This document shows, in pieces, positions 13,501-24,699 of a stretch of 64,000 nt of DNA. The DNA is taken from the NCBI GenBank assembly GCA_024803745.1, contig JANJXV010000160.1:189001-253000 (forward strand), read 5' to 3'. The notes below the pieces were generated by a model. That model did not search any database and was not told the DNA's origin. It saw nothing but the letters and a program-made list of their open reading frames with translations. A program made the translations under genes and the position numbers. Every line of letters begins with the position of its first letter. Position 1 is the stretch's first letter. The DNA comes from Megascapheus bottae. Lineage: Eukaryota > Chordata > Mammalia > Rodentia > Geomyidae.

Positions 13501-13686
13501 TTTTTTTGCCAGTCATGGGCTTGACCTCAGGGCCTGGGCACTGTCCTTGGACTTTCTCAAGGCTCAGCACTCTACCACTTGAGCCTCAGCACCACTTCCA
13601 GCATTTTTCTATGTATGTGGTACCAAGGAATGGAACCCTGGTCTTCATGCATGCTAGGCAAGCACTCTGCCACTAGACTGTTGCCA
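13501..13686 (-). mobile_element. Dimeric tRNA-like SINE (family A)
   Basis: Reverse copy from the T-run and GCCAGTCATGGGCTTGACC through CTCTACCACTTGAGCCTCAG and ATGTATGTGGTACCAAGGAA to GCAAGCACTCTGCCACTAG. Near full length. The B box complement (TGGAACCCTGG) has decayed at the CpG. No clear duplication was found. Confidence 0.85.
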
Positions 13687-14223
13687 TTATTATTTGAATG
13701 GTGTTGGGTGTGTCTGGTGTTTACAGAGGAAATGGGTGTAGGAATCTGAGTGGATCAGGTCAAGAAATTTTCCTTTTGTGTGGTGAGTACTATGGAATTA
13801 GCGTCAAGCATTGACCAGCAACTGACCTTTCTCATGGGACCTGGAACAGAATTTCCTCTGCTGTGATGGACTCCATACTGACAGACATAGCCACACCCTA
13901 GACTTCAAGAGTTTAGGTGACCTATCACCAGCTTTGATCAATTTTGTGAAAGACAGGCTGTTCACCCTGGCATTTGCAGACAATTACCAAATATAGTGAT
14001 ACTCATGGAGACATTTAGCTTGTCGACTGCTTCACAGATAGGTTTTTCTGCTCATAAGTATTTCACTGTACAGCTGTCATTAAGACCTAAATGCTCAGGC
14101 TTACAGAATACACATTATTCTCACTTATTTTATTGTGTCAAAGTGGTTATGTGGTGCTTCTGTATTTCCTGAATAAATATCAGTTTTAAAGTATAGCCGT
14201 CTTTCAAAAAATGTTTTTGTTTT

Positions 14224-14444
14224 TAAGCTCACACCTGTAATAGTAGCTACTCAGGAGGCTTAGGTCTTGAGGATCATGGTTCAAAGCCAGCCCAGGCAGA
14301 AAAGTCCGCATGAGACTCTTCTCTCCAATTAACCACTCAAAAACCAGTAGTGGAGCTGTACCTCAAAATGGTAGAAAAGAGAGCTCAGGGACACCCACCA
14401 TCTAGGTTTTGAGTTCACACCCCATGACTGACTTAAAAAAAAAA
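14224..14444 (+). mobile_element. Composite SINE (family B)
   Basis: Contains the 7SL-like block GTAGCTACTCAGGAGGCTTA, the linker TTCTCTCCAATTAACCACTC, a tRNA-like tail with GGAGCTGTACCTCAAAATGG, and a terminal A-run. The left end lacks a few bases. Confidence 0.85.
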
Positions 14445-14756
14445 GTTTAATTTTGCTGATATTCCCAGAATTAATTCTATTTTGACCTTTTGGGACAGTG
14501 GGCTGGTGGGCTGGAGGACTTTCAGTCTCTCTGGATCTCAACACTATGATTATGGATGCAGGAAGGCGTCTCTAGGGATTATGGGTAAAACCTATACTCA
14601 ATAAACACCTAGGTCCTGTAATAACTCTGTAGGTTCCTATCCTTACTGTGCAAAGTCATCATAAACATGGCAACTTATGACAGTATACAAACAATAATAG
14701 AACTCAAGAAAACAGCACTGTTTTCTAGTACCTTTTCTCTAAAAAAAAAAAAAAAA

Positions 14757-15090
14757 GGTGGGGCAGTGGCAGTGGCTCAAGTCTATAATTCTAGCTACCT
14801 GGGAGCCAGAGATTGGAAGATCAAGATTCAAGGCTAGTCTAGTTCAAAAAATAAATAAATAAATAGTTTCTGAGATTCCATCTCAACAGTGGTACACCCT
14901 GGGGAAGCATAACGAAAAGGATTGCAGTCCAGGCTGGCCCAGGCATAAAGCAAAATCCTATCTGGAACATAATCAAACCAGCAAGTGGTCGGCAGCGTGA
15001 TTCAAGAGATAGAGCACCTGTCTTTGCAAGCTCAGAATCCTGAGTTCAAATCCTAGCATTGCAAACTAAAAAGCAAAAACAAGAGCAAAA
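14757..15090 (+). mobile_element. Older B1/ID-type composite SINE
   Basis: A B1-like unit (GGCAGTGGCTCAAGTCTATA, CTACCTGGGAGCCAGAGATT) is followed by an AAAT run, a second B1-like piece and an ID-like unit with GTGATTCAAGAGATAGAGCA and CTGAGTTCAAATCCTAGCAT. It differs from the two young families and appears older. It directly follows a 16-base A-run at 14741-14756. Confidence 0.55.
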
Positions 15091-15724
15091 GCGTGTGTCC
15101 ATGCCTGGCGTGCCATTCACTGGCAGCAGAAACTCAGAAGGAGGCGGGAGTTGTAAGACAGGATAGGAACATTTAGTTTAATTGCCTGGGGAGGGTCAGA
15201 AACAACTCTTTGTTCAGCCCCACCAAGCTAATTAGTTGAAAAAACAACATTCTCAGCCCATAAACAAGAGTCTTTTTTTTTTCTATAAGCAATTAGGAAT
15301 GACCCTAATCTTATTCACTTAAACATACATCCCACAGCAAAGCTGGAAAGACACCAAAGCATTGGAAAGACACCAAAGTTGAGGCTGCACAACTGCCTTT
15401 GTGAATCCTCAAAGCTTCCCAATGAAAGATCAACTGCCCTTCCTTCGAAGATTTTCTTCTTTGCTTTCTCCTGAGCATAAATTTCCAGATGTGCAGCAGG
15501 TGACAGCAGGAAGCCAGAGTTCTAACCCATCATACTAACCCAGCCCTTCCCCTGCCCAACCTCACACCTCACACATTGCTCCCTACTGGACAGTTTGCAT
15601 TGTCTCTGCCTTCTGCCAGCCTGGAAATACTGTGAGGCCCAGTGAAGAGCCATCATCTGCCATCTGAGTGCTCTACTGCTTTACACAGGGAAAGGATGAA
15701 GCAAACTATTGTTGAATAAACCAA

Positions 15725-15830
15725 TGGAGGATGGATGGATGGATGGATGGATGGATGGATATGAAAGGAAGGAAGATAGATGGATGATGGATAGAAGGAT
15801 AGGGAATGGATAGGATAGATGATGGGTGGA
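15725..15830. repeat. (GGAT)n microsatellite, degrading rightwards
   Basis: Eight consecutive GGAT units at the left grade into imperfect GATA/GGAT-type repeats. Confidence 0.85.
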
Positions 15831-15834
15831 AAGG

Positions 15835-16010
15835 TTAAAGAGAGGAAGAAAGGAAAAAGGAGGAAAGAGGAGGACGGGAGTTTCTTTAATAGGGAATAAA
15901 GAGATCATTTGTTAGTATAAAGATTTGCAAATGATCACAGCAAATAACACTTCAAATGGGAGAGAGGGGAGAAGAGGAAGAGGGGGGGGAGAGGGAGAGA
16001 GGAGGGGTGA
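15835..16010. repeat. Purine-rich (GA/GGAA) tract
   Basis: Predominantly A and G on the plus strand in two blocks (15835-15890 and 15957-16008), with a run of eight G at about 15980. Confidence 0.7.
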
Positions 16011-16353
16011 GGCTGGTGCTCCAAGGTTGAGGGGTAACTTAAAAAAAATAATCCAACTAACTGAAAGAATGACTGGTGCAGCCAGGAGCAGAATTCAAAT
16101 TTTGGAGCTCTATTCTCCCAGCTGGGCACTTAAGAGTTTGGCTCGTGTGGTGGTGGCAGTTCACGGAGAGTTCAAATCCCCTCACAGACACGTGTGGGTG
16201 AATAAGTGGCATAGTCTTTCTTTCTTCCAAGTGCTTGATAGAAGCTTCCAGATGTATGGGGGTGTGCATAAGAGAGCCTCGAGTGCTCCACTCTCGATGG
16301 AGTCTATAAATATGCATGTTGGGTATCATGAATCATTTAGAGCTGGCTTGGTT

Positions 16354-16363
16354 GCTTTTCTTT

Positions 16364-16419
<56 letters not shown>

Positions 16420-16484
16420 TCCCTTCCTTCCTTCCTTCCTTCCTTCCTTCCTTCCTTCCTTCCTTCCTTCCTTCCTTCCTTCCT
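16354..16484. repeat. (TTTC)n joined to (TTCC)n
   Basis: About sixteen TTTC units switch abruptly at about 16421 to about sixteen TTCC units. The 130-bp tract is pure pyrimidine on this strand. It produces artefactual open frames with serine/phenylalanine/leucine and proline repeats, which are not genes. Confidence 0.95.
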
Positions 16485-16499
16485 GGCTATCTAACTTTA

Positions 16500-16890
16500 T
16501 TCTTGAAACTTCTTGCTAAGTTTGAAAGGACACCAAGGCGGAGAGAAATGTAGTTACCAGCGAGCTTGAGGCTTAGGGGTGAACACTTGGGCTCTTTCAC
16601 CACTTTCAGAATTTGTTATCTCCGCTTATTTCGCTTTGGACTTTGAGTTTACTTCCCCTCGTGGGGGCTCTGTCTCCACGTCAGAACAAAGGGATACTAA
16701 GTCCACGCAGTGTGTGCATATAAAACACTAGTACAGCAGACAGAAGGAGCACGCAGAATGGCTGGCCTCCTTCCTTTCCTCGTATGACTCTAGTCCACAG
16801 CCAAATCTAACTACATCATACGACAGCCAGGCCTCAAAGTTTAGCAATTACCAGTCAATAAATGTTGCTCAAATAGAAAGTAATGGAGGA
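16500..16890. other. Unique sequence, no repeat recognised
   Basis: Non-repetitive, with a few retained CpGs (CTCCGCTTATTTCGCTTTGG near 16620). No gene model can be supported. Confidence 0.4.
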
Positions 16891-16971
16891 AGCTGCTTCT
16901 GACAGGGTCTCAGCCAAGCTATGCTACAGTAAGAAAATACTAAGTCTGTTGTTTTCATATCCTATGCTCTC

Positions 16972-17068
16972 CCTTCTTCCTCCCTTTTTCTCTCTCTCTC
17001 CTTCCCTCCTTTCTTCCCTCCCCCCTCCCTCCCTCCTCCTCCTCTCCTTTTCCCTCTCCCTCTCTTCT
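16972..17068. repeat. Pyrimidine-rich CT/CTCC tract
   Basis: Nearly uninterrupted C and T over about 95 bp. It adjoins an old SINE on its right. Confidence 0.85.
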
Positions 17069-17270
17069 GGTGTAAGACTTGAACCCAGAACTTCACATAT
17101 GCTAGCCAAACATGGGACTACTTGTGTCACACCCCATCCCTAGATACTGATTGTTTTATTTTTGTGTTTTTGGAGACAGAGTCCCTCTACTACCTTTATC
17201 TGAGTTGGCCTTGGTCTTGTGATTCTCTCAAGTAGCTGGAATGACAGATTTGTGGTACTATACCTGGCTA
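17069..17270 (-). mobile_element. Old ID + B1-type dimeric SINE
   Basis: In reverse there is an ID-like unit (complement of GACTTGAACCCAGAACTTCA) next to a B1-like unit (complement of TTTTTGGAGACAGAG, and of CTCAAGTAGCTGGAATGACA). Divergence is high, so this is an older insertion than families A and B. It resembles ID-B1 dimers known from other rodents. Confidence 0.55.
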
Positions 17271-17289
17271 TCATAAATAACCTCTTCCA

Positions 17290-18766
17290 TCCTCATACTT
17301 TGTGTTTGCCTGGATAGCTTTGTCACCCCCCTCCAGTCCACCCCCAGGGTGTTGTTCTAGAAACTGCCATCATAGAAAAAAAAACATTAACCTACCATCG
17401 ATAGTCCACAGGTAAACACCTGACCCAATCAGAGTCCCCTCTGAGATCGGGATACTGGGAACTTGTATTGATTGTATTGGTTTGCCAGATCAGCTTGAGA
17501 CCTGCTGATATCTGTGTCTACTTTCACATGGACACATAGATATCATATGATATTCTCCCACAGAGGAGTGGAGAATGCCAGTCTAAGTGAAGAGATTGGG
17601 TAGGAAAAGGCGATTCAAAGATAAGACGAATTGATAGAAGAGGTGGGCGTGGAAATGTGGAAAAGTCCCAGTTTCCACTCAGACACATGACCTGCTCACG
17701 TGCCTTCCACGAATCACCCCAGTATTCTGATTTCCTGAAACTCACCATGTTTCTGTCACAACCAAGAGTCAAGGTCTGCCAACTTTAACGTTTTGGTTAA
17801 GTTCAAAATAATTTCAAATTACTCTTTTATTTCAGATCATTTCCATGTGAATTCTTGCCCACTAAGAAAACAGGAAGAATGGTTTTCTAGAACCATCCAC
17901 TCACCCCCACCCACCTACCTACAGAGTATACCTCACTCAGACCAGTGCCCCAGCTAAGGACTGGAAGCTACTCTGTCTACATTCTAACAGCTGGCTCCTA
18001 GTGCCTCTCCTGAAGGAATGGCTTCTACCTGTCACTGCATGTGGGCTGGTTCAGTTTGGAATTGGAGTGGGGGAGAGTGAGGGATAGTTTAGAACCAGAG
18101 CGGAAGATCTCCTTTCAAGCAACTGACCTCACTCAATGAGAACAAGGAGAGCCAGCAAGGTCAGTATGTGAACTTGGCCTATATCCAAGGAACATATACA
18201 GTCTCCACTCAAACCTTTCTGTCTGGAATATAATAGGCCCTGAGAGACAGCCTATGAGCCAGTGAACTTGACCCCAACAGCCATCCTTCACTTTTCTCAC
18301 CTCCAACACCCTCCCCCGCAAACTTCTTCCCTCTCCATTAAGTGTCCCTGGCCCTAAAGCTGTCACACCTTCCCAGGAAAGGAATCATTTCTAGTTTCAT
18401 GTTGCATAATATGAAGCAAGGATTTGAGGACAATGGTTTCAAATCTAATTATGGTACTACATGGACCTCCTGTCTGACCTCGGCTTTCAAGATCAATACA
18501 GATGTTTTGTCTGTTTCCATCATCTGGGTAGTTTTCAAACCAAAGTTAAGTTTACTCCCAGGTTCAGTGCTGAGTCTTTCTAGAAGAGAGCCCTTCCATA
18601 TAGAAAGGGCACACTACCATCTAATGGGGCATCTTGGCCTTCAAAACTTTCTGGTAGGATCCATGTTCCCAGCCACCCCCTCTCCTCCCCCCCCACAGAT
18701 GGGCACTAAAAATATTTGTAGGGTGAATTAAAGGGAACGAAGGTAGTTAGAAATTTTGTTAGTGTA
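17290..18766. other. Unique sequence, no gene seen
   Basis: No repeats were recognised apart from GACCCAATCAGAGTCC near 17423, which resembles a CCAAT-bearing ancient repeat. An open frame of 129 codons at 18342-18731 (+) has no domain and no splice context, and is within chance length. Confidence 0.5.
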
Positions 18767-18990
18767 AACTGGGTACCAGTGGCTCATGCCTGTAACACTG
18801 GCAACTCAGGAGGCTGAGATCTGAGGATCTGAGGTTCAAAGTCAGCCCAGGCAGGAAAATTTATGAAACTCTCATGTCTAATTAATACTGTGGCTTAACC
18901 AGAGAGTTCTAAGCATCAATCAACCAATCATTCAGTCAGTCAATCTAAGGGTCAGCACCCAGGTTCTGAGTTCAACACTCAGTTCTGGCA
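18767..18990 (+). mobile_element. Composite SINE (family B), diverged tail
   Basis: Good 7SL-like head (ACCAGTGGCTCATGCCTGTA, AACTCAGGAGGCTGAGATCT) and linker. The tail is decayed apart from GTCAGCACCCAGGTTCTGAG. It runs into a TG/CA-rich stretch on the right. Confidence 0.8.
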
Positions 18991-19062
18991 TGTGTGTGAG
19001 CATACTTTTGTGTGTGTGCGCGTGTGTTTATGCATGTGTACACACACACGCACACACACATA
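18988..19062. repeat. (TG)n-(CA)n inverted microsatellite
   Basis: A TG/CG-rich arm (GTGTGTGTGCGCGTGTGT near 19010) is followed within about 15 bp by its near reverse complement (ACACACACGCACACACACA). The arms could pair into a hairpin, and the alternating purine-pyrimidine sequence is of the Z-DNA type. Confidence 0.75.
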
Positions 19063-19093
19063 ATCTTAACAGAGCATACATTTTTTTTAAAAC

Positions 19094-19165
19094 CAGGTTC
19101 AGAAAAGTTGGATGTCTTGCTCAACATCACACAGCTCATGTGGCAAGATTGGAACTCTAGGTAAT
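19094..19165 (-). mobile_element. MIR fragment
   Basis: Antisense MIR core: CAGAAAAGTTGGATGTCTTG, then CTCAACATCACACAGCTCAT, matching the usual gap between the cag-gtta box and the AAGGTCACACAGCT box. Confidence 0.6.
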
Positions 19166-19299
19166 CAGTGGTTGATCACCTATTACTGGTGTCCTGCTTG
19201 ACATGGAGGCTAATAATGCTAACATTCATTAACTCTACCAAGAATCTCATAATTTAAAAGAAGACCAAGGGATGAGTACATTTGTATAATGGTTACTAC

Positions 19300-19500
19300 T
19301 GATTGCCATTATTGACTGAGTTTCGTGCCTGTAACCCCATCCTCCCATGCATATACATTCTCATGTAATCCGTCTTAGAATGGTATGAGAGGACAGATGA
19401 TACTTTACAAGTAGGGAAACTGAGGCACAGAAAGTTCAGTTGTTTCGCCTGGGTCACCACACAAGTCCACAGCCACTCAGTAGCTGGACCAAGGTAGACC
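19300..19500 (-). mobile_element. MIR element
   Basis: Contains the hallmark antisense segment GGGAAACTGAGGCACAGAAA, preceded by CATTCTCATGTAATCC and followed by a decayed CACACAAG...CTCAGTAGCTGG box. Mammal-wide fossil. Confidence 0.75.
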
Positions 19501-19582
19501 CCAGAGACCTGTGCTCTTTGCCTTGAGCATTGACATCCCCAGGCATAAGATGGGAAGCACGATCTTCAAGAACCATTTTTTT

Positions 19583-19765
19583 GCCAGTCCTGGGCCTTGA
19601 ACTCAGGGCCTGAGCACTGTCCTTGGGCTTTCTCAAGGCTAGAGCTCTACCACTTGAGCTACAGCACCATTTCTGGCTTTTTTCTATGTATGTGGTACAG
19701 AGGAATTGAACCCAGGTCCTTGTGCATGCTAGGCAAGCACTCTACCACTAGAGCACTCCTGGCCC
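19583..19765 (-). mobile_element. Dimeric tRNA-like SINE (family A), with exact TSD
   Basis: Reverse full-length copy from GCCAGTCCTGGGCCTTGAAC to CTCTACCACTAGAGCACTCC. An exact 15-bp target-site duplication, AAGAACCATTTTTTT, occurs at 19568-19582 and 19766-19780, so the insertion is young. On the element strand the duplication starts with seven A, as expected for LINE-1 machinery. Confidence 0.92.
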
Positions 19766-20250
19766 AAGAACCATTTTTTTAAGGCAGGCTGTACATCCAG
19801 TGTCCTGCATGGACTGCCAGGAGATGCAGCAAACCCAATGGACTTGATGAGACTCAACCTCAAACCTACCAAGTGCCCATGCCATGTGGTGGACACACAG
19901 AGGGCAGGTCAAAGAGGGAAACAAAGAGACCTATGCCAGCGTGAACTGGGTGGAAGCCACAGGAAGACCACAACGGCACAATGACAGAAGTAACTCCCAT
20001 TACTCTGCTGAGACTCTGGGCATTCATCACAGCAGAGCAAGAAATGGGGTGCCCAGGACCTAGAAAAGACCCAGGACCCTAGCAGCAGACAGCGTTGGAG
20101 CCTTTCACCTGGAAGGTCTTTGGAGCCATTTGGATTCCTTTTCCAATGATCTTCCTGGTGTGATAATACACATTCTCATTCACACATTGCCTTGTGGATC
20201 CTTCTTGATGTTCTTCCCTTACGTGGAATGCCAGAAAACATACTGACCAC

Positions 20251-20439
20251 CACAGGACAGGGTGGCCCAATGGCATTGTCTAGCATACACAATGCCCTGG
20301 GTTCAATTCCTTAGTACACAGAAAAAGCCAGAAGTGGTGTTGTGGCTCAAGTGGTAGAGAGCTAGCTTTGAGAAAGCTCAAGGACAGTGCCCAGGCTCTG
20401 AGTTTAAGCGCCAGGACTGGCAAAAAAAAGGAAAAAACA
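20251..20439 (+). mobile_element. Dimeric tRNA-like SINE (family A)
   Basis: Plus copy with CCTGGGTTCAATTCCTTAGT (B box region), GTGGCTCAAGTGGTAGAGAG (second tRNA-like unit) and a terminal A-rich tail. ACTGACCAC is repeated at 20242-20250 and 20440-20448, and the matching A-rich base context extends it to about 15 bp. The A box region is partly decayed. Confidence 0.85.
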
Positions 20440-20719
20440 ACTGACCACATAGAAGGTACTGAACAAGTGTCTACTGGTTGGCCAAAGGACTGCCCACCCA
20501 GGCCTACCTGGCACTGGTCATTTTAGAGCTGTCTAAGGAATCGATTTTATTTCAAACAGGTTGTAAGATACTATTTTCTTTTCTTTTCCTTTTTACTCTT
20601 CCTTGACAATGAAGTGCCTTTGAAAGTTCCTAAGTGATAGATATTATCCTACAATCAAATGTTACCCTGCTGTTTGATATCTATTCAAATCCAGTCTGGG
20701 CTAACTCTCATGTGCCAGA

Positions 20720-20945
20720 TGCTTGGGTTGAACTAAGTTTGCTGAATCTTCAAAACAACCCTGAAAAGGGGGGGGGAAGAGAAGTGGCAGGGGAGGGGGA
20801 GGAAGGGGGAAATTCTATCGTCTGTTTTCCTAGATAAGGGAACTGAGGCACGTGCGTGAGTTTATTTGTTCACAACATGGTGGACCTGAACTTGAGCACA
20901 TAAGTGAGTTCACCAGCTCATAAATGGCTGGGTAAAGGTTTCACC
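20720..20945 (-). mobile_element. MIR element with a G/A-rich insertion
   Basis: Antisense MIR features: CAGATGCTTGGGTTG at the left, AAGGGAACTGAGGCACG in the middle and CCAGCTCATAAATGGCTGGG at the right. A purine-only block (20765-20812) sits within it, probably a later microsatellite expansion. Confidence 0.6.
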
Positions 20946-20949
20946 TCTG

Positions 20950-22860
20950 TTCTCTTTGCCCCAGAGCCCTGGCTCTGTCACCTCCATAGAAGCTCCTGGA
21001 AATGTCTTGGTGATAAACATCCAGATGACCATGGCTGTGATAACTTTGTACTGGCCAACACCTATCACCTTGCTCTATCCTATGTAGGTGTCCACCTCAT
21101 CACTTAAAAGAACAACTTCATTTGCTCAGCAGAGCCTCTGTGAAGCAAAGTTCTTTTTTTTTTATCCTGAGGAAGAAGCCGAGACTAACAAGGTGGAGAC
21201 TTGATCTCCACAGGGATGGGAGTTCAAGTCACAACCAGTGGCCTCTAGATCAGATGCCATCTACCTGGTTGGGAGTGGAGGCTCCAATCTCAGCGCACCA
21301 CTCTCAGCTCAACCCATCCCATCCCTCCTCCACCCAGAAAGAACAAAAGGAAACCTTCCCTGGAAGCACCAAGCAAAGATGTCAGCATCCTGTGTCGCCA
21401 TAGCAACCAGCCCTCCTCCATCTCCTCAGGAGGAGGGGGGGGAAGCAAAAGTCAAACTGAGCCTCCTGTGGAACATTCTGTGGGTAAACACCAGGACCAG
21501 TGTGTTTGGGCCTCTGTTTTCTCACGTCAATAGGGTGAATCATTCTTGGAACAGGGGCTGGGAAGCTGACCAGGTTCCTAAGTAGATAAGGTTAATGGTG
21601 CTCTTCCAGAGATGGCGGGGTCACTTTGAAAATTAATCCTGTTTTATTTTCTTTCCTCTAGAATGTGGGCTTATACATGAGCAGATTCAAAATCAGAGAA
21701 GAGAAGCCAACAGCAGTTCCTGGCAAGGGATCTGTAAGCATTACCACATCCCCTTTTAGGCTGACATCATCTTATTGCCCATCTCTTGGCAAGGTCTTGT
21801 CAACTTGAAGATTGGCAGATAGGAGAAAGAACACAGCAAGAAACCAAGGGATGTGAAAGCTTGGTGCCACTGTGTTCACAATGTCTAACCTGAGTCCTGG
21901 TGGAGGCCTTGCTCATTCCTAGTCTAGTTACAGACTGCAGCTATGAGCAATGATTTGGTTTGGGGCTCAGGGGTTGTTGGGGGGAGTGCTTTTGTTGCCA
22001 ATATTTGATCTTGGTAGGAGAGGACGTGGAAGCTGAGGTTAGAAAGACAAGAAGCAGTAAGCTATAGGACCATGTAGAAAGAACATCTCAGACCAAAGTC
22101 ATAAGCAGGTTCCAGGGTAATAACTACTCTCTCTGGATGGAAGTGGGTAGTGGGCTCTATAAGAGAAGTGTGGGGGTGGGGGGTATGGATAGGACATGGA
22201 AACTGTGGTGGAGGGGGGAGTGAACTAGGAATGTGATGGAAGTTTTATGCTAAATATTGTGTGAAGTCATTGGCAAATTCTAAGGCAAAGCAAAGGGAAG
22301 GGGCTATGTTATTCTCAGAGCCTGGCCTATATAACCAGTACTCAAACATGGGATGAATGAGCTGAGATAATGCACAGAAGTGTTTTTCAAGCAGTGAAGT
22401 ATTGCAGAAAATTTTGAGATCACAAAACTATTGCAGACTTCTAGGTAGCAAGGAGGGAAAGCGAGAAGCATCTGATTCGTAGAACACCCCATCCCTGTGA
22501 AAATCACTCCGAGCCACATCAAGATGCAAAGCTGGCAAGAGCCCCACCCACACAGACTTCTGAAGGAATTCTTTCTTGTCCACCAGAGACAGAACAGGAA
22601 GGTGAAGAAGGGCAGGGCAGGGGGGTGGAGAGGGAAATCCCTGAGAGCTGTGATCTGTGTGGCTCTGGTGTGGAGGAAGTAGGTTCTAATGAAGTACTGA
22701 CTTCCCCACTGACCTCTTCTCCACAATGCAGCTGCTTTATTAGAGCCACTTGGTGGCTGGGATAGCCAGAGTTGTGACTGAAGAAGGAATGAACAGTGGG
22801 ACCTTGTTGCAAAGAAGATGTGAGCTGGAAAGTGGGGGGAAGGGTAGTTCAGGATACAGG
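20950..22860. other. Unique sequence, no gene seen
   Basis: GC-richer than the left arm, with small G-runs (21432, 22160-22220). A 115-codon plus frame and a 197-codon minus frame (22304-22897) show no domain. The latter starts inside the CA microsatellite and is a chance reading. No other structure was recognised. Confidence 0.5.
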
Positions 22861-22865
22861 GTGTG

Positions 22866-22899
22866 CCACACACACACACACGCACACACACACACACAG
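22866..22899. repeat. (CA)n microsatellite
   Basis: About 16 CA units with one CG interruption. Confidence 0.95.
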
Positions 22900-23384
22900 A
22901 GCAGCAGTTTGGAGCAGTAGAAATTTTGTCCTTTGGCTCATGTTGAATGTGCTGTTTGGAAATGCCATGCTAAGGAATCCATGGTTGTAACAAATTCATG
23001 GATACATTTTCACTTTCATGTCAGGGAGACAAAGAGCTGGACTCTGCCCACGCTTAGCTATAGCCAGCAGGTTTCAGCACTCTGGACAGCAGCCAGGCGG
23101 GTTCATCAGCCCTCCCTTAGGTGGTGATGAAGATTCACCAAGACTCCCAGGCTCAATGGGGAAAGCCAGGAAAACCCACCCATAGTGTCAATTGGCAAAC
23201 ATCAAGCCTTGCCTGACCCTGTTTCCATTTCCAAGAGAATTAAAGAGGAATTAAAATCCAACAATCTGGGATATAGGAAAATAATTTCTTACCGTACTTG
23301 AAATGTGCCGTTGCACTAAAATTACATGGAAAGTGCACATATTTTCAAAAGATTTATGATGAGAAAGAGGAGGAAAAACTCTAA

Positions 23385-23610
23385 AAAGCAGTTGGTAGGC
23401 TGTCAATAAAACTCAAAGAAACATGAACTTGTTGAGAAGTGGTTAAATAAATGGAACTACCTTCATATGGTAGAATACTATGCAGTCATTAAAACTGTTT
23501 CCAAAAACTCAACAATGACCTGGAGAAACACTTCAAGTACCAATTTTGAAAATGAGGGCTTTTTAAAAACAATATATAATGCAGAATCTCAATCTATGCA
23601 TGAATGTTCA
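23385..23610 (+). mobile_element. Old LINE-1 (L1M-type) 3' untranslated fragment
   Basis: Contains the recognisable string GGTTAAATAAATGGAACTAC, then ATGGTAGAATACTATGCAGT and CATTAAAACTG. This is a hallmark of old mammalian LINE-1 tails, in which a sentence about a mostly TATGCAGCCATTAAAA motif is conserved. There is no coding sequence. Confidence 0.7.
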
Positions 23611-23617
23611 CAATAGC

Positions 23618-23727
23618 TTAATTCCTTCCTTTCTTCTCTCTTTCCTTCCCTTTCCTCTTCTCCCCTTTCTCCACCATCCCTCTTCACCTCCCTTCTCCCC
23701 TCTCTCCTCCTCCCTTCAGCCCCTCCC
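23618..23727. repeat. Pyrimidine-rich tract
   Basis: Almost entirely C and T for about 110 bp. It abuts an old SINE to the right. Confidence 0.8.
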
Positions 23728-23990
23728 ATTTTCTCTAGGGTTTGAACTCAGGGCCTTTCAATATGCTATGCAAATGGTATACTACTTGAACCATGCCCTT
23801 TTTTTTGTTGTTGTTTTTAAGATAAGGGCTCACTTTTTTTGCCATCTTTCTATCTATACTTCCCAGGTTGACAAATGTGTACCACCATTACTATCTTTGT
23901 CAAGACGATGTCTTAAACTTCCTGCAGGGCCAGCATTGAACTATATATAATCTTCCCAACCGATGCCTATTGAGTAGCTAGATAGTGGGC
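23728..23990 (-). mobile_element. Old ID/B1-type SINE
   Basis: In reverse there is an ID-like unit (complement of GGGTTTGAACTCAGGGCCTT and of GCTATGCAAATGGTATACTA), then B1-like remnants up to GTAGCTAGATAGTGGG. Diverged and probably truncated. Confidence 0.5.
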
Positions 23991-24039
23991 AGCAGACCCT
24001 ACACTAGACTATCAGCTTTGTACATGCTGTATGATTCTG

Positions 24040-24290
24040 TTTATATACCTTTTTGAAAATTATAGTTACATATGCACTTATGGGGTACAAAATGGTATGA
24101 GCGTTGGATGACTAAGTCAAGCTAATTAATAGAGGAGTTGTCTCAAAAGTGTTCAGGGAGTTTTTGTGAGAGCATTTGCAAATGTACTCTCAGTGATCTG
24201 GAAATGTACCTATGCTCAAGTATTAGCTATTTCACCAGGTTCTGTAACAGATCTCCAAAATGAATAATAAATAATTCATGCTTACTCCTT
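24040..24290 (+). mobile_element. Possible old LINE fragment
   Basis: The passage TACATATGCACTTATGGGGT, then ACAAAATGGTATGAG, and later GTTGTCTCAAAAGTGTT is reminiscent of an ancient LINE-1-associated repeat. I cannot verify the family. Confidence 0.35.
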
Positions 24291-24472
24291 CTGTCTAACC
24301 AAGGCTTTATGCCTTATGATTGGCCAATGGCAAGACTAAAGAGAAGCAAATTGGAGTGTTCCAGAGCCTGCAGATGGAGTAGAGGTTGTGAGGACTGGGG
24401 CAACACCAGGGTGTTGATTTCTGTATTTGGGTTTTGTCTGGCCCATGCCTGTATGTGTCAGATAAAACTACA

Positions 24473-24683
<211 letters not shown>

Positions 24684-24699
24684 CCATGCACCAAGGAGC

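Noticed and set aside
15925..16494. Plus-strand open frame of 189 codons with Ser-Phe-Leu and Pro-Ser repeats
   Set aside because: Its second half is the translated TTTC/TTCC microsatellite, which has no stop codons in this frame.
22304..22897. Minus-strand open frame of 197 codons
   Set aside because: It starts in the (CA)n repeat and overlaps open frames in two other readings; no domain.
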